Positions 55,501 to 64,000 of a stretch of DNA of 64,000 bases are shown here, in pieces. The stretch's first letter is position 1. The number at the start of each line of letters is the position of its first letter. Position numbers and translations under genes: made by a program. Source of the stretch: Telmatactis stephensoni (taxonomy: Eukaryota; Cnidaria; Anthozoa; Actiniaria; Isophelliidae); contig JALIZF010001349.1 in NCBI GenBank assembly GCA_029948255.1, forward strand, positions 124,001 through 188,000, given 5' to 3'. The notes under the pieces are model-generated. The model saw nothing but the letters and a program-made list of their open reading frames with translations, ran no database searches and was not told the DNA's origin.

Positions 55501-56963
55501 CAAGAGATATTGATATCAAGAGTGTATTAAGCCATGAATTAGCTCCTGTTCCAACTTCAATGTTCCATGATTCTGGTATGATGAGAATATGTAAAGCAAA
55601 ATCAGACCTCAAGAATCGTCTTTCAAGGGAATCATCATCAAGATGTGTTGCCTCTGCGTCTGTTGCAGCAACCGTACTCGATGGCTCTGCTGTACTATGG
55701 GTGATCCATTGGCCAGCTAGAGGTATCATTACAGATTTTGTTGAGAACTTCAAAAAGTACCTAGAGAGAAAGCTACTGGATAGTGATGTCTACCTAGTTT
55801 TTGACAGATACCGGCAATACAGTACAAAGAGCGTAACCAGACAAGCTAGAGAATGCGAAGCTAGTAGGTCGTATCAGTTGACAGAGAACATGCCTCTTCC
55901 ATCACAGAAAGCTATCCTCACAGTAACAGCCAATAAGCAACAGCTGATGTCCATCATTTGTAATAGCATAATCAATGATGCATCATTCCATTCTAAGCAC
56001 ACATCAAGATACAAGTTAGTGATTACTGGTAGCGGTGATATTCCAACTGAGATCCACAAGGGAGTTGTCATAGAAAGGCAAGATATTGCAACCTCTCACG
56101 AAGAAGCCGATAATATCATTGTGCAGCAAGCTATCATGTGTGCGAGAGAGAAATCTGATACCGTCGTGGTTGTTGCAGATGATACAGATGTTTTCGTTCT
56201 ACTCCTTTATCATTATCGACAGGAAAGTCTCACATGTCCATTGTTTATGAGCTCTCCAATTCAACAAAGATCAGTCATTGATATCAAAGCAACTGTCCAA
56301 GTTCACGAACCAATCATCCCTTGCTTACCCGCCGCACATGCTCTATCAGGTTGCGATACCGTTGCAAGTTATTTTGGAGTTGGAAAAGGAACTGTATTGA
56401 AGAATCTTACGGCTTTTCCTAACTCTTTGTCGCTGGTCGGTTGCCCTGGTTCTCAACTGAAAGATGTCATTGACCAGTCAACAAAATTCATTGGTGCCTG
56501 CTACAGTAGCAAGGTCAACGAGACGACGATGTCCGCCATCAGGTACAAATTGTGGGCCACAAAATTTGGAAACGGTGCTGCTACAGCTCCAAAAATTCAA
56601 ACACTCCCTCCATCAACAGAAGCCTTTGTTGAAAATGTAAAGCGAGCCCATTTACAAACAGCTGTTTGGAAATCTGCAACCTCACTTGATCCACCTTCTC
56701 TCGATCCTCAAGAATACGGTTATGTCAGAGACGAATCCTCAAAGACATTGCTCCCCACAACTGTACCAGATGGTATTAAATTGGCTCCAGAAAGTATTCT
56801 GAAATTGATCAAGTGCAACTGCAATGGCGACAACCCTTGCAGGACTATGAGGTGCAGCTGTAACCGATCAAAATTACCCTGTACTTTGTTTTGCAATTGC
56901 AATGCAGCAATTGAATGCTTAAATGACCTCACCAAAACAGTAATGGAAAGTATTGAAGATTAA
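52545..56963 (+). CDS. 1472-residue element protein with FEN/PIN-like nuclease signature and CXC-like tail
   Basis: One uninterrupted frame without introns. The N-terminus has Cys/His clusters (CHRSC; HCIFCGEVC at about residue 105; HVDCMTCF at about 181), probably Zn-binding. The centre has TSDQQLYKVAVD (Asp about 609), LGGMHMLMSFVGAIGSLM (about 636), YFFASGHVNYARYGLYYL and WSDMYIETTFM (Glu about 814), then GGIIGIT. Such D...H...E spacing may reflect an RNase H-fold transposase, but this is speculative. From about 1085 comes a FEN1/XPG/PIN-like series: LVFDRY, HEEADN (about 1185), VADDTDVFVLLL (about 1212) and LSGCDTVASYFGVGKGT (about 1271). These match the acidic metal ligands and the GCD..GIG helical motif of flap endonucleases. 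The C-terminus (about 1424-1457) is CNCNGDNPC, RCSC and CTLFCNCNAAIEC, resembling a tesmin/CXC DNA-binding module. I know similar uncharacterised proteins in cnidarians, but no function. As the only gene between TIRs, it should be the mobilising protein. Confidence 0.88.
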   Translation: MENKCFFEWKFNCDEGELKEVGPSRISTIIKYSKEYQDEVHIELEKYLKANSELTLKCHRSCVSTYTSAQHLQRTKKRENLPTGTASKPKKRQRRSELPSFRFKEHCIFCGEVCQVERDKKHPDRWRRAVLCRTALRPGQKTFKQSILDICTERNDDMAHRVRSRVEGAISDLHAADGRYHVDCMTCFMSPRSVAAAVNTGLLGESESEDPALDCVITEMSKDISRIWNSVEIFHLYQQYGGKALPRRSLIPKIKDHFGEEVAVLSSNGLASLVVFRKSASKVLNLVNDKEEDERDILIDKIANTIRTEVKQIAVDKSRYDIRITKENISNSVSATLMDLLANLSSNLNYTLPALLIGNIITSILSNHPTNLQIALGNLIRDSKSLISQMYQFRVTCSYDEILRFKKSAALAATKDIQLSGIHQGDLGLIQAVADNFDADISSQNGKMTTHSLAMLIAQPKSATDDNEDTSEIIPRISKEDMSTPIDFDIPIQRYQGPKKVAMPDNCSKKCVLPLKVLCSCIIAERRAKELDFVFLSEISKNSNCPEFNGFNTMVTREEGQTLKPKTQAVYLPLIDMPPSDPDTMMTALHEAKRLTNERGQKKVVFTSDQQLYKVAVDVKWVYPNELSDVILRLGGMHMLMSFVGAIGSLMEGSGLTEILSSTFAGVTKMLSGKKFPQNVRAMRFVVEELLKNAINHADVKNMEDLLSHLDDAASKSKTSKLWVECFIRPVFIMMLYVRAEREGDWPLHLVAVKKMLPYFFASGHVNYARYGLYYLRSMESLQGEELAMFMKGEHVMRHVPGVWNGIWSDMYIETTFMLYGHGPGGIIGITLKPETLKTWALGLHICCRLEQDTANLVCNEQDTNQVNHKEETKSRIHSDGADRESIHKKIELCIDPLDPSSHPPSIVNIVTGQMADDKVNVHKAVTIGKKQMEEYEKGWPKMFHDTISKQVTTITASQKHIKIGTKKVYDTSVIYSRVIGIQASSRDIDIKSVLSHELAPVPTSMFHDSGMMRICKAKSDLKNRLSRESSSRCVASASVAATVLDGSAVLWVIHWPARGIITDFVENFKKYLERKLLDSDVYLVFDRYRQYSTKSVTRQARECEASRSYQLTENMPLPSQKAILTVTANKQQLMSIICNSIINDASFHSKHTSRYKLVITGSGDIPTEIHKGVVIERQDIATSHEEADNIIVQQAIMCAREKSDTVVVVADDTDVFVLLLYHYRQESLTCPLFMSSPIQQRSVIDIKATVQVHEPIIPCLPAAHALSGCDTVASYFGVGKGTVLKNLTAFPNSLSLVGCPGSQLKDVIDQSTKFIGACYSSKVNETTMSAIRYKLWATKFGNGAATAPKIQTLPPSTEAFVENVKRAHLQTAVWKSATSLDPPSLDPQEYGYVRDESSKTLLPTTVPDGIKLAPESILKLIKCNCNGDNPCRTMRCSCNRSKLPCTLFCNCNAAIECLNDLTKTVMESIED

Positions 56964-57603
56964 GATCTGAAAGACTGGACTGACTGCTATACCATTGGGA
57001 TTGTCCTACATCAGAACAATTTTAAATAGGATTTTCAACAACAACAACAACAAAAATACACATTATTCAAGGAACTGTCAAGATATATTATTTACTGTAT
57101 TACAGTATTTATCTCCTATTACTCTCCGACGCATTATATTTATTATCTCTGATCGACATGCACTGGTTGATTTTGCTTTTGAAATGCATCATTTACAAAA
57201 ATTGCAAAAGAAAAGTGAAACTTTGCAAGTAACGTTTCGAGTGGGACTGGGTACTAGAGTCCAAATGTATCATCGTAAAACGCTCTCAAAACGGCGAAAA
57301 TTAGCGGATTTTGACTCAAATCAGTTCATCTCAGCCTAAATATCACAAACATATGCTGAAGTTCAAATTTTGTCAAGAATAAAGTACTTCAAAATAATAT
57401 TAAGGCATTCACCACAGGAAGCCCAAATCCGATAAAGTAGGGTACAAAAACGCTTAACTATCTTGCGATGCCCAAGGGTGACAAAGTGTCATCAAGCAGA
57501 TTCTTAAAGCCTACACCCCATAGGATAATAAAATAGCCAAAAACATTGTATGGACGGCATGACATGGTATGTCGTGCCAGCTGCCGGACTATTAGCTTTA
57601 AAT

Positions 57604-57743
57604 ACCCTTAAAACGGAGCACTGATGGAGAGAGGGGAGTAAAATGAGCGCACCGTCGACCTCAAGTTTATCAGTTACCAAAATTACTGTCACGAGTTATC
57701 GACGTAAAATATGGTCGTTTACTTTACTTTACTTTACTTTACC
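57604..57743 (+). mobile_element. tRNA-derived SINE, 3' half
   Basis: Continues the SINE cut at 51714: ACCCTTAAAACGGAGCACTG, GGGAGTAAAATGAGCGCACC, and a tail of (ACTTT)n at 57718-57740. The tail is followed by CCTTCA, the SINE's own target duplication. Confidence 0.8.
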
Positions 57744-57744
57744 T

Positions 57745-58215
57745 TCACAGAACATTTTAATGGGTGAAAGTGTATGGCACGACATACAAGAAAGGCACAA
57801 TTATTGTTATAACAAGTTTAGAGCGTGGTATGCCAGTTTTTGGAAGAATCATCAAAATCTTTCTTGTCAATGCATGAATAATTTTTGCTTGCATACAGCT
57901 AGACACTATTTCCTATTGCAAGCACAGTCTTGAATGCATACGAAGTTAGTCAATCACGTGATAATGTTACATGCACAACTCAAGAAAACCTTGTGGACTT
58001 CCATCCTCTGAATGCAAGTAATGGCTTTGGGAGATATGCCTCCAAATTATACATTGTGCTCCGATATCAAGTTGACTGCATTCACTAGAACTAAGCTTTT
58101 ATTATTAATCACTGTTACCAGCTGACTGCAGCAAATTAGAAACTGACCATAAGCCCTTAGAAAACATCTTGAGAAAGAATCTCTGTCAAGCACCACTACA
58201 CCTTCAAAAGATGCT
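57745..58215 (+). repeat. 465-bp tandem repeat, copy 3
   Basis: Begins CACAGAACATTTTAATGGG and repeats the unit seen at 49267-49612 and 51467-51600, including ACAAGAAAGGCACAATTATT and TCAATCACGTGATAATGTTA. It shows that the three pieces were once contiguous. Confidence 0.85.
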
Positions 58216-58219
58216 GCTG

Positions 58220-59090
58220 ACTGCAGAAGTATGAGTTGACAGTCATATACTCAGCCGAAACTACCAGCCGTCAGAAACTACAGAAGTCCTTAAATTTACG
58301 ATCTTGACATCTGTGAGCTAAATTATCCTTCCAGCACACTTGCCTGTCTCTAAACAGAAATGTGAAGCACTGAAGAAAGCAACAGCTGAAGATCGATTCA
58401 GTTATGCAGTCACTTGTACATACAGTTCTAGAAGGCTGGCGAAAAATATAGAGCAAAAATACCGTGTCGGTCCTAGATGGACTGTTATTCAAAGGACCAA
58501 AGCTGATAATACCTCACTCGCTATGTCCACAGATGTTAAATAGAATATGGTAAAGTGCAAGCAACGTGCACATGATGTCTTGCTCTGGTCTGGGCTTTCT
58601 AAACACATTAAGAAGAAGGTAGCAAAATGCCAAGTCTGCAGTGAAAAAGAATACAATGGAAAACTAGAAAGGCTTGAACGAGTACAAAAACAAGATGGCT
58701 TCCCAGTTTTCCGGGGAGTCCCAACTAAACATCAGGGTCCACCGGAACCCCAGACGGTTACTAAATATTACAACAGCAAAGCAGTAAATACTGACATCTT
58801 GAAACAACATTTTGCTAGCTTTGTAATACCTGATGAGGTCATAAGTGACAATGTCCCCAATTTTCCTCTAAATAATTTCCTGAGTTTGCAAAGGACTATG
58901 AGTTCAACCACAACACAGCCAGTCCACATTACCTACAAGCCAATGGACAAGTGGATCGAGTGTACTCAGTCCAGACAGTAAAGAACCTGACAACAAAGTG
59001 CAAAGATATCAGCAAAGCCCTACTAAGCTATAGAAGTACAGCACTAGACACCATCCAGCACAACTACTGATGGGCATGAGGATCAAGTAA
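58220..59090 (+). pseudogene. Ty3/gypsy pol fragment: RNase H-integrase linker and integrase
   Basis: Frame 58340-58543 reads PVSKQKCEALKKATAEDRF and NIEQKYRVGPRWTV, the linker before integrase in gypsy pol. After a TAG the reading continues as KCKQRAHDVLLWSGLSKHIK, VAKCQVCSEKEYN (zinc-binding H2C2 box with one His lost), YYNSKAVNTDILKQHFASF and EVISDNVPNF (integrase core Asp). Another frame change then leads to KDISKALLSYRSTALDTIQH. RT and gag are absent. It lies on the plus strand, opposite to the relics at 1907-5560, so it comes from another copy. Confidence 0.8.
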
Positions 59091-59375
59091 ATACCGCCTA
59101 TTACTGTATGCCTCTTAAAGCCTCATACACAAGATAACATGTCTAATTGATAGGTCTTATAAATGTATTGTATATATTATTTACAGAAATGATCACTTAA
59201 CATTTTGCATTAAAATGATTCATTACGAATTCCTTTCCGTTATGGATCATACATGAGCAAAGATGTGTGCAGGAGGTGGTTAGCACATGCAATAATGCAC
59301 TTTTGATTCCTTGTGAGTACATGCACATTGTTGGGCTGGAGGAGGCATAGGTGATCTAGTCTATCCATATACTTA
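59091..59375. other. Spacer
   Basis: Nothing recognised. Confidence 0.4.
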
Positions 59376-59551
59376 TCAATTAGATGACAGAAAGCTGCGC
59401 ACCCATGGCATTATAGACGCACGAGAGAAAATATAAAAAACGATACTGGGCTACGTCTCGTGCCACTCTTATGTTTGTTAAGAGTTCTATATAATTTCTC
59501 AAGTTCGTCTATAATGCAATGGGCGCAAGCGGCTTTCTGTTGTCTAATTGA
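59376..59551. mobile_element. Foldback MITE, 176 bp
   Basis: Arms TCAATTAGATGACAGAAAGC and GCTTTCTGTTGTCTAATTGA are inverted repeats that continue inwards (GCATTATAGACG against CGTCTATAATGC). No coding capacity. Confidence 0.75.
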
Positions 59552-59708
59552 TTTATAACAGAGTCTAGAACATTTAAAACGGAGCCATGCAGCCCATGGG
59601 GAAATAGTTAATAGATTATTCAGCCAATCAGAGCGGGTGTTATGTGTGTTGCCATCTCAAAAACGAATAATTTGAAAAAGACGATGACAAAGATAGTGCA
59701 CACACAGT

Positions 59709-60164
59709 CAGGGTTCCCAGCCATTCTGAAATATTAAATTCCCTGACTTCTCCCTGACTAAAACTCAGTTTTTCTAGACCAGTATTTTGCACAAGGAAAA
59801 AAACACACACAAAACAATTCATAAGTTACTTCCAATATAGCTGCCTTTAAGTTGTGTCCAGGTCATTTTTTTTTTCATATTACTATTCCACAGAAGACAA
59901 AAAATAGAAAATGTTGGTGTAACTAACATGACCAGTTTGTAAAATGCTCCAACTAATTTATTCTCTCTTTGAAAGTTTTTTCTTTACTTAAAATAACATC
60001 TACAATAAATATTTTTAGTTACTTAATATACAAAATTCATTGACTTTTCTGACTTCAAGTGAAAATCTCAATTTCCCTGACCAAATAAAGAATTCCCTGA
60101 CTTTTCACTGACTTTTCCCTGACTGTGTTTTTCCCTGACTTTTCCCTGACCCCTGGGAACCCTG
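59709..60164. mobile_element. hAT-type MITE, 456 bp
   Basis: Starts CAGGGTTCCCAG and ends CTGGGAACCCTG, with subterminal tandem TCCCTGACTTT motifs on both sides. ACAGT flanks both ends (59704-59708 and 60165-60169). CAGGG ends and a short duplication indicate hAT. The repeated CCCTGACTT units are probable transposase-binding sites. Confidence 0.8.
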
Positions 60165-60169
60165 ACAGT

Positions 60170-60988
60170 GCAGCCCATCCATGGGCAAATAGTTCATAGC
60201 TTTCTGGCCAATCAGAGCGCATGTTAGATTGTAGCTATGTTATAAAAACCAATAATTTAACTGAGTCAAATGTTCTAAATGTATACCCTATATTCAGGTA
60301 CAAGTACAAAGTACTTGGTTATTTCAGGTAAGATGTTTCAGCTTGACAGTAGAGACCTTTAGATTGACATTTACGGCAAATGGCTATGCCTCGTGCTTCT
60401 CCTAACACTTCTCTCGTCTTCTTACAATTACCGCGTGCTTCTACAACTCAACATAGCACGCTGCCTCGTTTTCTATTTCTACAATATAAAATCAAAATCA
60501 AGGTCCATTTTTGCCATTTGTCATTAGTAGTTTAATTATTGCCAAAAACATCAATCTTATGGTCTCTAATATTGCCTCTTTACACTGAGGACTTTAATTC
60601 AAGTTCCATTTCATTGAAGGGAACACAAGAAAATCAAAATTTTCAAAAAGTTTGTTATTTACACCAACTTCCACTTCCACACACTGATATAGTGCAGCTT
60701 GTGGAAATTATAAGGAGTTCTCCAGTAAAGGCAAGTTATATAATGTCCCTGCATGCAGTTAGAGGGGGACGTGGAATGCTGGCCAATACTACACATATTA
60801 ACACATCAAAAAAAGGAAAAATGCTACCATTCCCACGCATGGAGTGAAATCTCACAAGTGCAATCTCCAATTGTTTTGGTTGTTTGGTAATTTGAAATAC
60901 TACAAAGACTTATTGAGTTTTAATTACTGAATACAGTGGCTCTAAAATTGCTAAATACTGCAAATTACCGTATACTTGACAGCTAGCT
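60170..60988. other. Non-coding stretch with a dispersed repeat
   Basis: CAATCAGAGCGCATGTTAGA and TAGCTATGTTATAAA at about 60209-60245 repeat sequence seen near 59622 and near 11440. No supported gene; the ORF at 60539-60847 has no recognisable feature. Confidence 0.45.
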
Positions 60989-62326
60989 AAATCAACCCGC
61001 CAATGGCGAAGTAACTCGTGGATTGACTCCCTGGGATTGACCGATAACAACCACCACAGGAAGCCCAAAAATAAATTTTAGTTAAATAATGAGTTTTTTA
61101 TTTGATAAATTATTGCTCTCACAAATCTAAAAATTAAGATTGGGCCCATCTGTAAAGAATTTTGAAAGAGTCATTTGGATAATTATTAATAATATCAGCT
61201 AATGTGATTTCTTTAGCGAAAAATAATTGAGTATGAAAGAACAAAAAAAGATAACAAAGCAAAGCTATTGAACATGTACAAATTCTGAAAGAAGTTTCTC
61301 TATGAACCAAATGTCGCTATGAATAAAATAAATTACTCCATAAAAGTACTCATGATAGCCACCAAACTTAAACTCGAATACGCTTTTTTGATGCCGAGTA
61401 TGCCGTTTCGGCCAGCCGGGCCGTAGCGATCTCCAGTTTCAGCAGGCGTCAGTTCGTACTCAAATATGATTTCGTTTGCTTTTTATTTCAACATTTACTC
61501 TTGTGCTGATAGAGTACAAACACTAAATGCTTGGATGACTCGTTAATATTGGACTTGTGATGATTTTTTGTTTGAAGACAGTGACTACAAAGTCCACTGT
61601 TTTCACATCCAAGTATATCGAACAGCTCGATCAACTTGGAGATGCGATGAAACTTATTCCAAGCTGCAGAGGGAACTGAGAGTAGTTCAATACAGAATGT
61701 GACAATGAATAAGAAATTATTAATTCAAATCTATTGGCAATTTCGTCTAACATCCGACACGTACACTCGATCTTCGCGGAGTGCAGACCCGTGTACATTA
61801 ACTTACATGTAGAGCATGAGGTAATGTTAAAAACTTGTATTACCCAGCTTAGATTGTGTGCCTAAAAATTGTTGCTTGTACACAAATCTAAAACAGTTAC
61901 ATTACGTTCAAAGCTTCCCGAGTGCTATACTGGTTGCCAAAAATTATTATAGAGTATGAGGGGGAACACCGTACGGCCTTCGATACGATACGGTTACAGC
62001 AGGAATTTTGAATGTTTTTATAGAAACTATGATACTGGTACAGTTACGATACGGTACGGTAAGTTTCCCACTCATACGAAAACGACTCTAACGCAAGTTA
62101 GCACCGTATCGTATTATCAAGAATAGACCGGAAGTAAAGTTTGACAGACCGGAAGTTTACAGGAAAGTGAGTGAGTGACACAATAGCTTACTACTTTATG
62201 TATGGCACCATTCTAGTTAGACAATAGATAGATTGAATAGTTGATGTCATACACGAAGTAGTAACCTGACTGATTTGCATATTCGACCCCTCACAATAAC
62301 TCGTGGATTTTCAATCCACAAGTTAA
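60989..62326 (+). mobile_element. Non-autonomous element with hairpin end, copy 2 (inverted to copy 1)
   Basis: Starts AAATCAACCCGCCAATGGCG and ends with the hairpin AACTCGTGGATTTTCAATCC/ACAAGTTA. The interior is the reverse complement of 46413-47917 (for example ACCGTATCGTATTATCAAGA, and CTACTTTATGTATGGCACCA). It lacks the tRNA-like insert and instead has about 50 extra bases near 61015-61065 that contain CACCACAGGAAGCCCAA, a 17-bp match to the TIR of the 5.88-kb element. Confidence 0.65.
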
Positions 62327-62636
62327 AAAGGATCAGGTAATTAAAACACAATTTCCTGTACTTTCACACAAAATATCGTACAAAGCCTAGCTCACATCCC
62401 CCTCCTAGTTGTTGCAATAAATCTTTAGCTTTTTCCCCTCTCAACTTCATATAAACAGTCCCAAAATGTAATTTCCAGCTTGCCGAGACAAAATATTATG
62501 AAAACCCTTCTTCACACATCTAAAACATTTCATGTTTTCAACACTGTTTTTAAGGAAATAAACAATCAGTCTATAAAGCCAGAATTTTTTTTCAAAGTTT
62601 TATTTGTTTTTTCTTTGACAGCTTCTTCAGTTTCTC

Positions 62637-63424
62637 CTAGGCCTCTTCCAACTCTTTCTTCAACTCTTCCCTCCTTCTTTCCATCTTCTCCAAGTTCACT
62701 GCATCTTCATCACTATTTAAGAAACATTAGCGGTGAGTTCTGGTTACAAAAAACTCTCAATCTTACATTTCAACAACAAAGACTACAAAAATGGGATAAT
62801 TGTTTCATTTACATACGTAAAAAGTTGCTTACTCATTTCTGTCCTCAAACTTAACCCCCCTTGGCTTCTTAACTAGTTTTCTTTTCAGGGGCTGTTGTCT
62901 TCTCTTCTTTTTTGCGAGTCGTTCTCTCCATTTCTGAAGTCTGAAAATTCACAAAAACAGTAATCTATTCTACAACACTCCCATTCATGCTAAATTGAAT
63001 TAAGGAATGGGATGAAATATTATTCAGTGGTCTAAGCCAAGCTGGTACAGCTTGGCTTAGGGCGGTCCAGGCGAATACGACCCACGTGAATCTGGAGGGG
63101 GGGTGGGTGTTCCGTTTCTCAGACAGATGTTCCGCTGGAACTGAGCAAGAATGGAGTATTTCTTATTTCTTTCGTATTTATAGCCATCGTGTTACGTCAT
63201 TCATGTGCCTATGGATACCTTGACTACTAATGAACTAGTGTTATCCATTATTTCACTTTCACATATCATTAGGAGTGTTGTGAATAGTCAAAACATTCAA
63301 TAACAATGTATATTATATTTTTCTAATTGATGAATGTCAATCATGCATTTACATACCTCTCGTTCAGTTCGCTGACAACTTTGTCATAATAGTCTTTGTA
63401 CTCCAAGTTCCTCTTGCCGTCCAT
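62637..63424 (-). CDS. Small three-exon gene, basic coiled-coil protein of 83 residues
   Basis: Exons 63424-63357, 62940-62833 and 62712-62637 have donors GTATGT and GTAAGC and acceptors TTTTCAG and AAATAG. The phases agree (68+108+76 nt = 84 codons including TAG). The protein begins MDGKRNLEYKDYYDKVVSEL, continues LQKWRERLAKKKRRQQPLKR with a strongly basic NLS-like stretch, and ends LEKMERRREELKKELEEA, a charged helix. No domain is recognised. It shows no TE features and no damage, and is the most likely host gene in the window. The splicing is inferred from sequence only. Confidence 0.6.
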
Positions 63425-64000
63425 TTTTAGGGAACTGTTTGACGGATAACTCCCAACTTCTGGCCCTATTTTCCAAGCGCGCAAAAATATTCTGACGCAC
63501 GTGCGCTCGTTCATTAATGGTGGCACGTCAATAAAAGGCGGCAAGATAATTTGAATATTTAATCAGTATTTCAAGTCAACAACCAAGATAGAACCACAAC
63601 CTCTCCCGTAATCACCAACTTAAGGTAGTTCGGGACCCTTGCTACTGCGCATCTCGTGCGCGCATTTGAGCGCGCGCACTTTATTAAAGAACATTCGCTT
63701 GTCCGTGGGAAGTCTGGGCACTAGTGAGTCAGCGATTGAAACCCGAAGAAATTCGTTTTTTTTGGTGAAGAAAAGTAGTACTTTATCGACCAGATTCTGC
63801 AAACAAATTCATCAAAACATGTTGTGCACCATGTAAAGTAGGAGAAAAAGCTCGAACTATAAAATTTAGTGAATTTTTATGAGTCGAAAAGGAGCAGAGA
63901 ACAACGCTAAAATGGCTGATTTTTTGTGTTCGTTTTCAAAGATTTTAACCTTTTGTTCTTCTCTAACTATTTAAACAATACGGTGACCCCCTGATTTTAT
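63425..64000. other. Upstream region of the small gene; otherwise nothing
   Basis: Probable promoter of the minus-strand gene at its left end. GCGCGCATTTGAGCGCGCGC at 63658-63677 is a short palindrome. No further ORF that I can support. Confidence 0.4.

Larger units (their letters stand above)
51715..57592. mobile_element. 5.88-kb TIR element with a single 1472-codon gene
   Basis: Starts ATAGTCCGGCAGC and ends GCTGCCGGACTAT. The TIRs extend about 185-205 bp on each side (to about 51920 and from about 57408) and share blocks such as TTATCCTATGGGGTGTAGGC and TTGGGCTTCCTGTGGTGAAT; the first 60 bp are more diverged. The flanks read TAGCTTTAATT (51704-51714) and TAGCTTTAAAT (57593-57603): a 9-bp exact or 11-bp one-mismatch target duplication inside a SINE. 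The SINE halves join cleanly when the element is removed. The only gene is the intact ORF at 52545-56963. I cannot place it in a named superfamily. Confidence 0.88.

Noticed and set aside
62480..62854. Plus-strand 124-codon ORF
   Set aside because: It is antisense to exon 3 and overlaps exon 2 of the better-supported minus-strand gene; composition is low complexity.
1..64000. CRISPR arrays, operons, ribosome binding sites, bacterial genes
   Set aside because: None present; introns and TE content show an animal nuclear genome.

Overview
The window looks like accessory DNA of an animal nuclear genome. It is AT-rich, genes are split by GT-AG introns, and almost every recognisable coding sequence belongs to a transposable element. 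The mix of PIF/Harbinger, hAT, Tc1/mariner, Crypton, CR1/L2-like LINE, Penelope-like and Ty3/gypsy elements, plus tRNA-derived SINEs with a conserved body, is what I associate with anthozoan cnidarians, probably a stony coral. That assignment is inference from general knowledge. No rRNA, true tRNA gene, CRISPR or bacterial feature was seen.

Layout. 1-5.6 kb: an inverted pair of minisatellite arrays, Ty3/gypsy fragments on the minus strand, a decayed Crypton tyrosine recombinase and a foldback MITE. 5.7-9.7 kb: a nearly full-length LINE (ORF1 with an SGNH esterase; ORF2 with endonuclease and RT), damaged by one stop and two frameshifts. 9.7-10.4 kb: a rearranged Penelope-like fragment. 11.6-16.0 kb: an apparently intact PIF/Harbinger element (transposase plus Myb-like protein, matching TIRs) inserted inside an older, different Harbinger transposase gene. 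16.5-18.7 kb: a dead hAT transposase. 18.9-25.6 kb: mostly non-coding, with a MITE, RING-like remnants and a coiled-coil gene of unknown function.

26.0-33.1 kb: two nested copies of one transposon family with 6-bp target duplications. The younger 5.9-kb copy carries a five-exon integrase-like DDE gene (frameshifted) and an intact two-exon gene whose product has an N-terminal beta-grasp-like segment and a C-terminal RING finger. It sits inside the homologous gene of the older copy, just after the start codon. 33.4-37.6 kb: a DD37E mariner-type transposase gene split by a 3.1-kb Kolobok-like element with 813-bp TIRs and a TTAA duplication; the mariner frame is otherwise open. 37.9-40.9 kb: an intron-containing DD34E Tc1-like element holding a SINE and a MITE in its introns. 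41.4-44.2 kb: a seven-exon C2H2 gene of an uncharacterised repetitive family. 44.2-46.0 kb: a TIR element built around GCTCGAT minisatellites.

46.4-62.3 kb: two inverted copies of a 1.3-1.5 kb non-autonomous element flank a stack of insertions. The base is a 465-bp tandem repeat. A Harbinger copy and a SINE inserted into it, and a 5.88-kb element then inserted into the SINE. That last element (51715-57592) has about 200-bp TIRs, an approximately 9-11 bp target duplication and one intact 1472-codon ORF. The protein has Zn-binding clusters, a central region with possible transposase-like residues, a FEN/PIN-like acidic nuclease signature and a C-terminal CXC-like Cys cluster. It is the best candidate here for an undescribed mobile system. 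58.2-59.1 kb holds a Ty3/gypsy integrase fragment. 62.6-63.4 kb holds a small intact three-exon gene (83 residues), the most host-like gene in the window.
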